From positions 51,889 to 115,888 of the forward strand of contig NZ_BONE01000023.1 of the NCBI RefSeq assembly GCF_016862555.1: a stretch of 64,000 bases of DNA, given 5' to 3'. Source of the DNA: Asanoa siamensis. Lineage in GTDB: Bacteria; Actinomycetota; Actinomycetes; Mycobacteriales; Micromonosporaceae. The position numbers and the translations under genes were made by a program. The notes below the pieces were generated by a model that was not told where the DNA came from, did not search any database, and worked only from the letters and a program-made list of their open reading frames with translations. Below, piece by piece: positions 9,961 to 19,041 of this stretch (position 1 is the stretch's first letter; each line of letters begins with the position of its first letter).

Positions 9961-10616
9961 TAGAACCACCAACCCCGCAGGAAGCGGATGCCCAGCAGGA
10001 TCGTGATGATGCCCGGGCCGGCGGCCAGCGCGGCGGCCGGGATCCGGTAGACCATCCGGTGGCGGATGAGCTCGGCGCCGTTGCCCACCACGACCACGCC
10101 GGCCGCCACCATGAACCACGCCCACCAGCGCGGCTCCGGGTCGAAGGCGTCGAAGCGGATGAACTGGAACGTGATGCCCAGGGCGACCGCGATCGTCGCC
10201 AGCATCGCCAGGGTGCGGTGGAACGAGCGGCCCAGCGGGTCCTGCGGACGCCACCAGTAGCTGCCGGCGATCGCCGCCGCCGGCAGTGCGATCAGCAGCG
10301 GCCAGAACCGCGGCACGTCGCCGATCATGAGCAGCACGCCGACCGTGAACGCGATCAGGCCGACGTTGCCGAGCGCGTACGCCAGGATCCCGCCGCCGCG
10401 GTAGAGCGCCACGAAGCCCGCCGCCGCGATCAACGACGTGGGGATCACCACGAACAGTGACCACCAGCGGAAGTCGTGCGCGGCCTGGGCCAGGATGCTG
10501 GCCAGCGCGCAGGCGAGCAACGCGATGCCGCCGCCGGCCAGCCAGGGAGCGGCTCCGCCGCCGCCCCGCCGCACGGTGGAGGTCGAGGACGAGGTCTCCG
10601 GGTACGTCGTGGTCAC
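9960..10616 (-). CDS. Multi-pass membrane protein of unknown function
   Basis: 218 aa with about six hydrophobic segments, starting after a Ser/Thr-rich and Gly-rich cytoplasmic head (VTTTYPETSSSTSTVRRGGGG). It resembles uncharacterised actinobacterial membrane proteins; I cannot assign a function. GTG 10616 is chosen because the upstream extension of the frame is a low-complexity Ala/Thr/Val run overlapping the next gene. That gene ends at 10693 on the same strand, so cotranscription is possible. Confidence 0.7.
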   Translation of the reverse strand: MTTTYPETSSSTSTVRRGGGGAAPWLAGGGIALLACALASILAQAAHDFRWWSLFVVIPTSLIAAAGFVALYRGGGILAYALGNVGLIAFTVGVLLMIGDVPRFWPLLIALPAAAIAGSYWWRPQDPLGRSFHRTLAMLATIAVALGITFQFIRFDAFDPEPRWWAWFMVAAGVVVVGNGAELIRHRMVYRIPAAALAAGPGIITILLGIRFLRGWWF

Positions 10617-10692
10617 GTCACCAACTGTGCCGACCCGACTCCCCGGACGCCATCCGGCTAGCCCTACCCGACCGGTCAGGAGGACGGGCGTA

Positions 10693-11466
10693 TCAGAAGT
10701 CGCCCCCGCCGAAGTCGCCGCCACCGAAGTCGCCGCCACCGAAGTCGCCACCGCCGTCGTAGCCGCCACCGTCGCCGCCGTCTCCCCCGCCGTCACCGCC
10801 GTCGTACCCGGTGCCGTCCTGGAAGCCCTCCTGGTAACCGGCGTCGTAGCCGTAGCCCGGGTCGGCGAATGCCGGCGAGAACAGCGCGTCGGCGATCAGC
10901 AGGCCACCGACCGCACCGGCGGCGCCGGCCAGCGCCGGCCGCCACCACGGCTGGGAGTACCAGCCCGCCGGCACCGGACGGCCCTGGTAGCGGCCACCCG
11001 GGTAGTAGTACGGCGTCGAGTTGCTCGGCTGCGGGCCCGCGGTGAACCGCTCGCCCTGCACGTCGACGGTCCGCTCCTTGGTGAGCGTGCCGACACCCCG
11101 GGCCGCGGCGAGCTGCGGCAACTCCGGGCCGGGGTCGATGCCCATCGCCGTGCGGGCCGCCCGGATGTAGGTCAGGCCCTCCAGCGCGGTCTCCCGGGCC
11201 AGCTCGTACTGCCGTGTCGAGCGGGCCTGCTCGAGCTGACTGCCCGAGGCCGTGTAGCGCTCACCGGCGTCGGCCAACGCCTGTCGCACCGCCGGCTCGG
11301 AGCCGTGCAGGTTCATCACCTGCCCGCCGAGCCGCTCGTACCAGCGCTGGGCGTCGGCCCGGGCATCCGCCAGCTCTCGCTCGCGGCGGCCGGCCACCGC
11401 CCGCTGGTAGTAGAAAACCAGCGCGATGACGATCACCAGTAGCGCGATCAACCACAACCAACCCAT
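10693..11466 (-). CDS. Membrane-anchored protein with coiled coil and Gly-rich repeat tail
   Basis: 257 aa. One N-terminal transmembrane helix (about 3-21), a charged helical region with likely coiled coil (25-110), a Tyr/Pro/Gly-rich segment, a second hydrophobic stretch (PALAGAAGAVGGLLIADALF), and a C-terminus of Gly-Asp repeats ending in four GGGDF units. The tail resembles low-complexity tails of DUF1542/TPM-type actinobacterial proteins. Function unknown. Start ATG 11466 has TACCGT beginning 12 nt upstream. Confidence 0.75.
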   Translation of the reverse strand: MGWLWLIALLVIVIALVFYYQRAVAGRRERELADARADAQRWYERLGGQVMNLHGSEPAVRQALADAGERYTASGSQLEQARSTRQYELARETALEGLTYIRAARTAMGIDPGPELPQLAAARGVGTLTKERTVDVQGERFTAGPQPSNSTPYYYPGGRYQGRPVPAGWYSQPWWRPALAGAAGAVGGLLIADALFSPAFADPGYGYDAGYQEGFQDGTGYDGGDGGGDGGDGGGYDGGGDFGGGDFGGGDFGGGDF

Positions 11467-11472
11467 GACACG

Positions 11473-11478
11473 ACGGTA
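11473..11478 (-). promoter_or_regulatory. Probable leaderless -10 for the Gly-repeat membrane protein
   Basis: TACCGT (reading on the minus strand) begins 12 nt before the ATG at 11466. Confidence 0.5.
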
Positions 11479-11519
11479 CCCAGCCTTGTCATGTCGTACC
11501 TGTCTGCAAGTCTTACCGG

Positions 11520-12668
11520 ATGGACCTTTCGACGGTGGCCGTGGTGGTCCTCTGCTTGGCCATCGGCGCGGCCGGCGGGTGGTTTGCGGCGGTTTCGCGG
11601 TCAGCGTCCCGAGTTGCCCGCCTCGAGGCCACCATCGAGTCCACCCGCGAGGGCGAGGGGCGCCTGGAGCAGTCGATGCGGGCGTTGTCCTTCGAGGCGA
11701 CGGTGCAGTCGCAGGAGGCGGTGGCCCGCGCGGTCGCCCCGCTGCACGAGACGCTGCGCCGCTACGAGCTGCGGGTCGCCGAGCTCGAGCGCGAGCGGGT
11801 CGACGCCTACGCCGAGCTGCGCGAGCAGGTCCGGGCCATGTCGACGGTCTCCGGCGAGCTGCGCACCGAGACCAAGCAGCTCGTGGCCGCGCTGCGCGCG
11901 CCGCAGGTGCGGGGGCGCTGGGGCGAGCACCAGCTCCGCCGGATCGTCGAGGCGGCCGGCCTGCTGGAGCACTGCGACTTCTCGGAGCAGGTCACCGCCG
12001 CGACCGACCACCAGGGCGTCCGGCCTGACCTGGTGGTCCGCCTGCACGGCGGCCGGTCGGTGGTGGTCGACGCCAAGGCGCCGTTCGACGCCTACCTCAC
12101 CGCCATGGAGGCGCGCGACGAGCGCACCCGCGACCACCACCTCGACGCCCACGCGCGGCAGCTCCGGGCCCACGTCGACGGGCTGGCCGCCAAGTCCTAC
12201 TGGTCGGCCTTCGCCCAGTCGCCCGAGTTCGTCGTGCTGTTCGTGCCGGCCGACCCGTTCCTCGACGTGGCCCTGCAGCGCGACGCCACGCTGCTCGAGC
12301 ACGCGTTCGCCCGCAACATCGTGCTGGCCACCCCGGCGACGCTGGTCGCGCTGCTACGCACGATCGCTTACTCGTGGCGGCAGGAGGCGCTGGCCCGCAA
12401 CGCGGTGTCGGTGCACGAGCTGGCCCGCGAGCTCTACGGACGGCTGGCCACGCTCGGCGACCACGTCGGCAAGCTGGGCTCGGCGCTGGGCACGGCGGTC
12501 ACCTCCTACAACCGGGCGGTCGGGTCGCTGGAGGCCCGCGTGCTGGTCAGCGCCCGCAAGCTGGCCGACCTCGGCGTCTCCGGCGACGACCTGGTGGCGC
12601 CGGCGCAGGTCGAGAGCACGCCGCGCCAGCTCCAGGCGCCCGAGCTGCAGGCGCAGGAGCTCGGCTGA
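11520..12668 (+). CDS. rmuC: DNA recombination protein RmuC
   Basis: 382 aa. N-terminal membrane helix (about 5-25), a coiled-coil region (30-125), then the PD-(D/E)XK-like RmuC core with GRWGEHQLRRIVEAAG, RPDLVVRL and VVVDAKAPFDAYL. RmuC homologues limit inversion at short inverted repeats; a nuclease role is predicted from the fold. Start ATG 11520; the gene is divergent from the preceding membrane protein, with a 53-bp shared spacer. Confidence 0.93.
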   Translation: MDLSTVAVVVLCLAIGAAGGWFAAVSRSASRVARLEATIESTREGEGRLEQSMRALSFEATVQSQEAVARAVAPLHETLRRYELRVAELERERVDAYAELREQVRAMSTVSGELRTETKQLVAALRAPQVRGRWGEHQLRRIVEAAGLLEHCDFSEQVTAATDHQGVRPDLVVRLHGGRSVVVDAKAPFDAYLTAMEARDERTRDHHLDAHARQLRAHVDGLAAKSYWSAFAQSPEFVVLFVPADPFLDVALQRDATLLEHAFARNIVLATPATLVALLRTIAYSWRQEALARNAVSVHELARELYGRLATLGDHVGKLGSALGTAVTSYNRAVGSLEARVLVSARKLADLGVSGDDLVAPAQVESTPRQLQAPELQAQELG

Positions 12669-12724
12669 GCGGGAACCCGGCCACCGCTGGCGCGCGTCCC
12701 ATCCCAATGACACACTTCGACGTC

Positions 12725-13171
12725 ATGCGCAGGATCACAGTGCCGCTGGTCGCAGTGCTGGTCGTCGCGCTCGCCGGTTGCTCGGCGAGCCGCGAGGGCG
12801 GCGGGCCGGCGCCCTCTCCCGCGAGCCCTTCCGCACCGGTCTCGACCCCGTCCGTCGCCCCGCCGGCCGGGCCGAGCCCGTCGCTGTCGATCGCGCCGCC
12901 GCCGCCGACCGGGCGCGTCCCGTCGCCCCGGCCGGCCAGCCCGCGCCCGTCGGGCGCCAAGTCGCCGCGAGTGGTCAACGTCACCGGCACCGTCACCGCG
13001 GGCGTCGAGCCCGGCTGCCTCCTGCTCGACGGCTACCTCCTGGTCAACGCCCCGACGAGCCTGGTCTACGAGGGCGTCCGGGTGAAGGCGACGCTCGAGG
13101 TGCGCACCGACCTGGTCACCACCTGCATGCAGGGCACACCGGCGATGATCACCTCGGCCCAGCGGCTTTGA
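12725..13171 (+). CDS. Putative lipoprotein
   Basis: 148 aa. Signal peptide MRRITVPLVAVLVVALAGC with a lipobox (LAGC, Cys at 19), then a long Pro/Ser/Ala-rich linker (about 22-82) and a small folded domain with two Cys (PGCLLLDG and TTCMQG) that may form a disulfide. An in-frame ATG at 12707 would add six residues in front; the later start gives the better signal peptide. No family recognised. The C-terminal domain may bind a ligand, but this is a guess. Confidence 0.75.
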   Translation: MRRITVPLVAVLVVALAGCSASREGGGPAPSPASPSAPVSTPSVAPPAGPSPSLSIAPPPPTGRVPSPRPASPRPSGAKSPRVVNVTGTVTAGVEPGCLLLDGYLLVNAPTSLVYEGVRVKATLEVRTDLVTTCMQGTPAMITSAQRL

Positions 13172-13187
13172 CGTTACGACTGCAATG

Positions 13188-13193
13188 TAAACT
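13188..13193 (+). promoter_or_regulatory. Leaderless -10 for the membrane protein at 13200
   Basis: TAAACT begins 12 nt before the ATG at 13200; the preceding AATG makes it close to an extended -10. Confidence 0.55.
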
Positions 13194-13199
13194 CGGCGC

Positions 13200-13790
13200 A
13201 TGACGCTGCTGCGCACCGCCATGGCGTACGAGCGGGGAGTCTGGGTCAGCCTGTTCCGCTGGGTGTTCCGGCGGCCCGACCCGGCCGGCCCCGGCACGCC
13301 GTTCGGCTACAGCGCGACGATGATGCCCGTACTCCTGGCGTTCCTGGGTGTCTCGATCGTGGAGATCCCGATCCTGCACTTCCTGCTGCCCTGGCAGACC
13401 GTGCGGATCATCGTCTTCGTGATCAGCGTCTGGGGCCTGCTCTGGATGGTCGGCCTGCTCGGCGCCGTCCGGGTGCATCCGCACCTCGTCACCGCCGACG
13501 GCCTGCGGGTGCGGCACAGCTTCACCGTCGACGCGTTCGTACCCTGGTCGGCGGTCGCGCAGATCCGCACCCGCAACCGGCCGCTGGAGTCCAGCAAGGG
13601 CCTGCAGTTCGAGGAGACGGACCGCGGGCTGATCGGCAAGGTCGTGGTGCTGGGGCAGACCAACGTCGAGGTGGTGCTGCGCGCCCCGGTCGACGTCGGC
13701 CTGAAGCGCGGGCCGGTCAGCGAGGTGCACTTCTGGGCCGACGACCCCCGCGAGCTGGTCGCGCGGGCCGACCTGGTGTCAGTCGGTTGA
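13200..13790 (+). CDS. Membrane protein with PH-like cytoplasmic domain
   Basis: 196 aa. Two transmembrane helices (about 42-62 and 69-90) followed by a beta-rich domain ([20 protein letters not shown]) that resembles bacterial PH-like domains. No catalytic motif. Its last 12 nt overlap the 3' end of ispH, which is convergent. Function unknown. Confidence 0.75.
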   Translation: MTLLRTAMAYERGVWVSLFRWVFRRPDPAGPGTPFGYSATMMPVLLAFLGVSIVEIPILHFLLPWQTVRIIVFVISVWGLLWMVGLLGAVRVHPHLVTADGLRVRHSFTVDAFVPWSAVAQIRTRNRPLESSKGLQFEETDRGLIGKVVVLGQTNVEVVLRAPVDVGLKRGPVSEVHFWADDPRELVARADLVSVG

Positions 13791-14765
13791 GGCCTTCGCC
13801 GCGGCGGCCGCCTTCATGTCGCGCTTGAGCTCCTGCGGCAGCGAGAACGCCAGCCGCTCGTCGACGGTGGTCACCTCGGAGACGTCGGCGAAGCCGCGCG
13901 CGACCAGGTGGTCGAGAAGCTGGTCGACCAGGTCCTCCGGCACGCTGGCGCCCGAGGTGACGCCGACCGTGGTGGCACCGGCGAGCCAGGCGTCGTCGAT
14001 CTCGCTGGCGTAGTCGACCAGGTAGGCCGACCGCGCACCGGCGTCGAGGGCGACCTCGACCAGCCGGACCGAGTTGGACGAGTTGGTCGAGCCGACGACG
14101 ATCACCACGTCGCAGTCGGGCGCGATCTGCTTGACCACCTGCTGCCTGTTTTGGGTGGCGTAGCAGATGTCGTCGCTCGGCGGCGACTGCAGCAGCGGCA
14201 GTCGCGCCCTGAGCCGGTCGACCGTCTCCAGCGTCTCGTCGACAGAGAGCGTGGTCTGCGACAGCCAGACGACCTTGGCGGGGTCGCGCACCGTCACCTT
14301 GTCGACACCCTCGGGGCCGTCGACGAGCTGGATGTGCGCGGGCGCCTCGCCGGCGGTGCCGATGACCTCTTCGTGGCCCTCGTGCCCGATCAGCAGGATG
14401 TCGTAGTCGTCGGCCGCGAACCGCTTGGCCTCCTGGTGGACCTTGGTCACCAGCGGGCAGGTCGCGTCGATCGCCTTGAGGTTGCGGGCCTTGGCCTGCT
14501 CGTGGACCTCGGGCGCGACGCCGTGGGCCGAGAAGACCACGGTGGCGCCCTCGGGCACCTCCTCGTTCTCCTCGACGAAGATCGCGCCGCGGCGCTCGAG
14601 CGTGGCCACCACGTGCTTGTTGTGCACGATCTGCTTGCGCACGTAGATGGGGGCACCGTAGAGGTTGAGCGCCTCCTCCACGGTCAGCACGGCGCGGTCG
14701 ACGCCGGCGCAGTAGCCACGCGGGTTGGCCAGGAGCACACGCTTACGGGCGGGTTCCTCGATCAC
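13779..14765 (-). CDS. ispH: 4-hydroxy-3-methylbut-2-enyl diphosphate reductase
   Basis: 328 aa, last enzyme of the MEP isoprenoid pathway, reducing HMBPP to IPP and DMAPP with a [4Fe-4S] cluster. The three cluster cysteines are in [23 protein letters not shown] and [11 protein letters not shown]. The HNKHV and [10 protein letters not shown] segments carry the conserved substrate-binding His. Start GTG 14765 with a TACGAT -10 element 12 nt upstream. It feeds uppS at 31.1 kb and the flavoprotein reductase beside it. xseA is divergent. Confidence 0.96.
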   Translation of the reverse strand: MIEEPARKRVLLANPRGYCAGVDRAVLTVEEALNLYGAPIYVRKQIVHNKHVVATLERRGAIFVEENEEVPEGATVVFSAHGVAPEVHEQAKARNLKAIDATCPLVTKVHQEAKRFAADDYDILLIGHEGHEEVIGTAGEAPAHIQLVDGPEGVDKVTVRDPAKVVWLSQTTLSVDETLETVDRLRARLPLLQSPPSDDICYATQNRQQVVKQIAPDCDVVIVVGSTNSSNSVRLVEVALDAGARSAYLVDYASEIDDAWLAGATTVGVTSGASVPEDLVDQLLDHLVARGFADVSEVTTVDERLAFSLPQELKRDMKAAAAAKASTD

Positions 14766-14771
14766 CAGCCA

Positions 14772-14777
14772 ATCGTA
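14772..14777 (-). promoter_or_regulatory. Leaderless -10 of ispH
   Basis: TACGAT on the minus strand begins 12 nt before GTG 14765. Confidence 0.55.
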
Positions 14778-14839
14778 CGTGCCGCGCCCGACGCCGGCAG
14801 AATGCCGGCCGCTGCCACCCCTCGACCATGCCCCCGCCG

Positions 14840-14845
14840 TAGGGT
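14840..14845 (+). promoter_or_regulatory. Leaderless -10 of xseA
   Basis: TAGGGT begins 12 nt before GTG 14852. The ispH and xseA promoters share an 86-bp divergent spacer. Confidence 0.55.
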
Positions 14846-14851
14846 GGTGCG

Positions 14852-16102
14852 GTGACCACGCCCGAGCCCAACGGCATCCCGAAGAGCACCGCGGATGAGC
14901 CGTGGCCGGTGCGGGTGGTGAGCCAGAAGATCAGTGGCTGGATCGCCAAGCTGGGCTGGGTCTGGGTGGACGGCCAGGTCGCCCAGATCAGCCGCCGGCC
15001 GGGTGCGAGCACCGTCTTCCTCACCCTGCGTGACCCCTCGGCCGATCTCAGCCTCACGGTCACCACCAACCGCGACGTGCTCGACCTGGGTGCGCCCAAC
15101 CTGGAGGAAGGGGCCCGGGTCACGCTGCACGCCAAGCCCGACTTCTTCCCCGCGCGGGGCACGCTGAGCCTGCGCGCCGACGAGATCCGCCAGGTCGGGC
15201 TCGGTGAGCTGCTGGCCCGGCTCGAACGCCTCAAGAAGCTGCTCGCCGCGGAGGGCCTGTTCGACCACCGGCGCAAGCGCCGCCCGCCGTTCCTGCCGAG
15301 GCGGATCGGCCTGATCACCGGGCGCGCCTCGGCCGCCGAGCGCGACGTGCTGACCAACGCCCGGCGGCGCTGGCCGGCGGTCGAGTTCCGGGTGGTCAAC
15401 GTCGCCGTGCAGGGCCCGACCGCGGTGCCGCAGATCGTCGACGCGCTCAAGGTGCTCGACGCCGACGAGACGATCGACGTGATCGTGATCGCCCGCGGCG
15501 GCGGTGGGGTGGAGGACCTGCTGCCGTTCTCCGACGAGACCCTCTGCCGCGCGGTGTTCGCCTGCCGCACGCCGGTGGTCAGCGCGATCGGCCACGAGAC
15601 CGACGCGCCGCTGCTCGACTACGTCGCCGACGTGCGGGCCTCCACGCCGACCGACGCCGCCAAGCGGATCGTCCCCGACCTCGGCGAGGAGGTGCGGGTC
15701 ATCCAGACGGCCCGGCAGCGGCTCGACCGGGCGGTGCTCGGCATGATCGACCGCGAGCAGCACCGCCTCGACGCGATCCGGTCGCGCCCGGTGCTGGCCC
15801 GCCCGGGCGTGATGATCGAGGCCCGGGCCGTCGACGTCACGGCCCTGCGCGACCGGGCGGCCCGCAGTCTGGACCACCGGATCCGGGCGGCGGGCGACGA
15901 GTTGCGGCACACGGTGGCCCGGTTGCGCGCGCTCTCCCCCGCCGCGACCCTCGACCGCGGCTACGCCATCGTCCAGGGCCGGTCCGGCCACGTCGTACGC
16001 TCGGCCACCGAGGTGACCAAGGGCGACGTGCTGCGCGTACGGCTGGCCGCGGGTGAACTCTCGACCACAGTGGACGAGGCGACCATCGAGGAGAACCGGT
16101 GA
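14852..16102 (+). CDS. xseA: Exodeoxyribonuclease VII large subunit
   Basis: 416 aa. OB-fold N-terminal domain (about 20-125; [15 protein letters not shown]), then the catalytic exonuclease VII domain with [30 protein letters not shown] and SAIGHETD, and a C-terminal coiled coil. Degrades single-stranded DNA with XseB. Length is normal. The stop overlaps the xseB start (GTGA). Confidence 0.95.
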   Translation: MTTPEPNGIPKSTADEPWPVRVVSQKISGWIAKLGWVWVDGQVAQISRRPGASTVFLTLRDPSADLSLTVTTNRDVLDLGAPNLEEGARVTLHAKPDFFPARGTLSLRADEIRQVGLGELLARLERLKKLLAAEGLFDHRRKRRPPFLPRRIGLITGRASAAERDVLTNARRRWPAVEFRVVNVAVQGPTAVPQIVDALKVLDADETIDVIVIARGGGGVEDLLPFSDETLCRAVFACRTPVVSAIGHETDAPLLDYVADVRASTPTDAAKRIVPDLGEEVRVIQTARQRLDRAVLGMIDREQHRLDAIRSRPVLARPGVMIEARAVDVTALRDRAARSLDHRIRAAGDELRHTVARLRALSPAATLDRGYAIVQGRSGHVVRSATEVTKGDVLRVRLAAGELSTTVDEATIEENR

Positions 16103-16308
16103 CCGAGCAGCAGAACCTGAGCTACGAGCAGGCCCGCGCCGAGCTGGCGTCGGTGGTCGAGAAGCTCGAGGCGGGCGGCATCTCGCTGGAGGAGTCGCTG
16201 GCCCTGTGGGAGCGCGGCGAACGCCTGGCCGACATCTGCCAACACTGGCTCGACGGCGCCCGCGAACGCCTCGACGCCGCCCGCCAACAGGCCGGCGCCG
16301 AGGCGTAG
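16099..16308 (+). CDS. xseB: Exodeoxyribonuclease VII small subunit
   Basis: 69 aa, all-helical. The typical [20 protein letters not shown] and [15 protein letters not shown] segments are present. Start GTG 16099 overlaps the xseA stop by 4 nt, so the two subunits are translationally coupled. Partner of XseA in a multi-subunit nuclease. Confidence 0.95.
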   Translation: MTEQQNLSYEQARAELASVVEKLEAGGISLEESLALWERGERLADICQHWLDGARERLDAARQQAGAEA

Positions 16309-16347
16309 CTCATGTCGTCCTGCTAAGTCCGGCCGTCGCCGTCCGGT

Positions 16348-17121
16348 TCAGTTCTTCTTGATCTGGTCCGCCGGGGGCGCCTTCGGCTGCTCGACCTTGT
16401 CGAAGTCGGAGAAGGTGATCGTCGCCTTCTGCGCCTTGGCCTTGCCCGCGGCGGGGATCTCCATGACCAGCGAGCTGAGCCGCTCCTCGCCGTCGAGCGT
16501 GACGGTGATCGGGATCGACTTCGCCTTGTCGCCGAGGGCCTTGAGCGTCTCCTCGTCGGTGACGTCGAGGTCGCTGTTGACGGTCAGGTCGACCGTACCG
16601 GTGAAGGTGTTGGGTGCCGTCTCCTTCAGACCGGTCATGCCCTTGACCATGCTGGCGCCCATCGCCTGGGCGCCCGCCCGGGCCAGGGAGCCGAACTCGC
16701 TCTCGGCCTGCTCCTTGCTGACGTGCTGCCAGCCACCGAGACCTTCGGCGAAGCCCTGCATCACGGGGTCGTCGCCGGGGTCGATGCCCAGGTCGATCTT
16801 CATGTACATGTCCTTCTCGCCGATGGAGACGAGATCGACCGTGAACTCCTGACCCTCGGCGGCCGCGGTCATCTTGAGCTGCATGCTCTTCGACGGCGCG
16901 TGCTGGACGCCCTCGGCCTTCATGCCGGCCGCGTCGATCGTGAACTTGAAGCTGCTCTGGTCCATCTTGCGAGCGGCGGCGTCGATCCGCGTGGCCGGGT
17001 CGGCGGGCGCGGAGGTGGTCGCGGCGGCCGGGCTGCCACCGCCCGCCTCGGTGGCCTGACCGCAACCGGCCAGCGCGATCAGGGCGACGGCCGAAAGGGC
17101 AGCCAGTTTGGGGGTACGCAA
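16348..17121 (-). CDS. LppX/LprG-like lipoprotein (paralogue 1)
   Basis: 257 aa. Signal peptide with lipobox (ALIALAGC), a short Ala/Ser/Thr linker, then a domain that follows the pattern of LppX/LprAFG lipid-carrier lipoproteins: an N-terminal helix DPATRIDAAARKMDQSSFKF, alternating beta strands, TVDLTVNSDL, and a closing FSDFDKVEQPKAP. TTG 17121 is chosen as start because GGAG lies 6 nt upstream; a second TTG at 17133 is possible. Related to the next gene, probably a tandem duplication. Lipid binding is inference from fold resemblance. Confidence 0.72.
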   Translation of the reverse strand: MRTPKLAALSAVALIALAGCGQATEAGGGSPAAATTSAPADPATRIDAAARKMDQSSFKFTIDAAGMKAEGVQHAPSKSMQLKMTAAAEGQEFTVDLVSIGEKDMYMKIDLGIDPGDDPVMQGFAEGLGGWQHVSKEQAESEFGSLARAGAQAMGASMVKGMTGLKETAPNTFTGTVDLTVNSDLDVTDEETLKALGDKAKSIPITVTLDGEERLSSLVMEIPAAGKAKAQKATITFSDFDKVEQPKAPPADQIKKN

Positions 17122-17194
17122 GGGGAACTCCAAGGAAGTCTGCGAAAGAAGGCCGTAGCTTAGCGGGACCCACGAGGCGCCGCCGCCCCGCGAG

Positions 17195-18298
17195 TCACTC
17201 CTCGCCGGGGAGTTCCGGCATCTGCAGAACGTCCTTCGCGGGCGGCTTGCCGACCCGGCCGACCGTGCCGAAGTCGCGGTACACCTGTGTCACCTTCTTG
17301 GCCGTCTTCCCGTCGGCGGACGGCACCCCGACGGCGAGCCCGGCGAACCGGCCGCGCTCGTCGAGCGTGACCGTGATCGTGCCGGTAGCCGCCCACGCTG
17401 TGGTCTTCGGCGGATCGGCGAGCACGACCTGGACGACGTCGGCGGCGAAGAGCATGACGTCACGACACACCGGCTCGGGCACTTCGCCGGTGAACGTGCC
17501 GGGCGCGCTCTCGGTGAGGCCGGTGGAAGCGGCGACCAGACGGGCGGCGACCTCGTCGGGCATCGGCTGCGTTGCCCCCGGCGGCAGCTTGATCCATTTT
17601 GTCCTGGCGCCGGGTACGTTGCCGCCGATGACACCGGTCACCCACCGGTCACGACCGATCTGGATCGTGCCGCCGGGCGCGCCGGTCGGGGTGACCCGGA
17701 AGCTGCCGCTCGGACCGTGCACCTGCCAGACGCTGCGGTCGTCCCCGTCGGTCTGGTCGATCCGGTAGCCGGTCTTCGCGAGGTCCCGCGCCGCGATGGC
17801 CAGTTGGGTCCGCGGGTCGACCGGTGCCTGCGTCGTGGTCGCACTCGGCGGCGACGCGGTCGGGCCCGGCGGCGTCGTGGTCGGGGCGGCGACCGACGCC
17901 CCGGACCCGCCGGTGCAGGCGGCCAAGGCGAACGGCAGGGCGGCGAGCAGCAGCATCCCTCGGCGCCGCCGGCGGTCACGCCGGACCGGCGGAATAGGCC
18001 GCCGCGCGGGCCCTCGGGACGTTCGCCACCCTCGCGGCGCGGGCGGGGCGGCCGCTCGGGACGCCCGCCCCATCCCCAGCGCCGACGCCGCGGACCCACG
18101 GGACACCCGCCCCGCACCCAGCGCGGACGCCGGCCGCACGCGCAGCGCGGGCGCGCTGCGTCGGCCCAGGCCGGCGCCTCCCGCCGTTCCGGTCGGCCAA
18201 TGCGGTGGCTGCCGGTCCACGGAAGCCGCGGGTCGGCGGCGAAGCAAGATCACAGCGACAGCCGCCGCGAACGCGGCGGCCCGGGTGGCGAGCGGCAC
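17195..18298 (-). CDS. LppX/LprG-like lipoprotein (paralogue 2) with unusual N-terminal extension
   Basis: Up to 367 aa. From residue 115 it reads as a lipoprotein (MLLLAALPFALAAC lipobox, linker, DPRTQLAIAARDLAKTGYRI, EVPEPVC, QVYRDFGTVGRVGKPPAKD) like its neighbour. GTG 18298 has a clear AGGAG Shine-Dalgarno 7 nt upstream, and the frame stays open through a 114-residue Arg/Ala/Pro-rich extension with its own hydrophobic stretch (ATRAAAFAAAVAVILL). Either the extension is real, or translation starts near ATG 17956. The latter gives a signal peptide without positive charges unless the preceding Arg run is included. Confidence 0.6.
   Translation of the reverse strand: MPLATRAAAFAAAVAVILLRRRPAASVDRQPPHWPTGTAGGAGLGRRSAPALRVRPASALGAGRVSRGSAASALGMGRASRAAAPPAPRGWRTSRGPARRPIPPVRRDRRRRRGMLLLAALPFALAACTGGSGASVAAPTTTPPGPTASPPSATTTQAPVDPRTQLAIAARDLAKTGYRIDQTDGDDRSVWQVHGPSGSFRVTPTGAPGGTIQIGRDRWVTGVIGGNVPGARTKWIKLPPGATQPMPDEVAARLVAASTGLTESAPGTFTGEVPEPVCRDVMLFAADVVQVVLADPPKTTAWAATGTITVTLDERGRFAGLAVGVPSADGKTAKKVTQVYRDFGTVGRVGKPPAKDVLQMPELPGEE
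18058..18138. repeat. Two imperfect direct repeats of about 40 bp
   Basis: 18058-18099 and 18100-18138 both follow GGGACRCCCGCCCC, then CCAGCGC, then GACGCC. They lie inside the Arg-rich extension of the lipoprotein gene and encode the repeated Ala-Leu-Gly-Xaa-Gly-Arg-Xaa-Ser-Arg pattern. Confidence 0.6.
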
Positions 18299-18345
18299 GG
18301 GAAAGCTCCTGGGATCGACGTGACCCGGGAGCGTACTAACCTAGA

Positions 18346-18894
18346 TCAATTGAGGGAGCCGGCCAGCGTACGCAGGTCCGCGGCGCCCGCGCCGCCTACC
18401 ACGATGATCATGTGGTCCGGGTTGAGCTTGACCAGCGCGCGCTCGCCCGGCCGGGTCGAGTACGACTGCCAGGTGGCGCCCTTGATGTCGGTCTTGTCCA
18501 GCGGCCGCGCGTCACCGGTCAGCTCAGTCGGGATGACCTTGGTCGGGTCCGCGTCGGTCTGCAGCACCTGCACGCCCTTGCCGTCGGGGGTGACCAGCCC
18601 GAACCGCAGTGCCTTGCCGCCCTCGACGTTCTGCCAGCGGGCGCTGACCGTCGTCCAGTCGTCCGGCAGGCCGGTCGGCACCAGCACCGGGAACGCGTTG
18701 GCGTGGCGGGCGTCGTCGATCGCCGCCGTCGTGTCGACCGCGATCGGGTCGCCGCCGTCCAGGAACACCCGGTAGGCGCCGAAGGCCAGCAGGATCGGGA
18801 CCAGCAGCACCAGCATGGAGATCACCATGTCGCGCGGGCGGCGTTCGCTGCGCCGTACCGACTCGACGATCTCCTGGGTGCCCTGCTCTTCCAC
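18346..18894 (-). CDS. DUF4245 membrane-anchored protein
   Basis: 182 aa. N-terminal [25 protein letters not shown] gives one transmembrane helix (about 21-37), followed by an extracytoplasmic domain ([52 protein letters not shown]). This is the DUF4245 family, found next to glpX in many actinobacteria; function unknown. GTG 18894 chosen; divergent from glpX. Confidence 0.85.
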   Translation of the reverse strand: MEEQGTQEIVESVRRSERRPRDMVISMLVLLVPILLAFGAYRVFLDGGDPIAVDTTAAIDDARHANAFPVLVPTGLPDDWTTVSARWQNVEGGKALRFGLVTPDGKGVQVLQTDADPTKVIPTELTGDARPLDKTDIKGATWQSYSTRPGERALVKLNPDHMIIVVGGAGAADLRTLAGSLN

Positions 18895-19041
18895 GAGGGT
18901 AATTGTGCCGACCGGCCGTCCGGGCGGCCACACCGGGCCGAAACCGTGACCCGAACGGCCTCCCGGGCGGCCGGTCGTGCCAGGATCACTGGTAACGACC
19001 GAAACTCACGCTGCAGCGTCGCGACGCGAGGAGGCCGCCCG

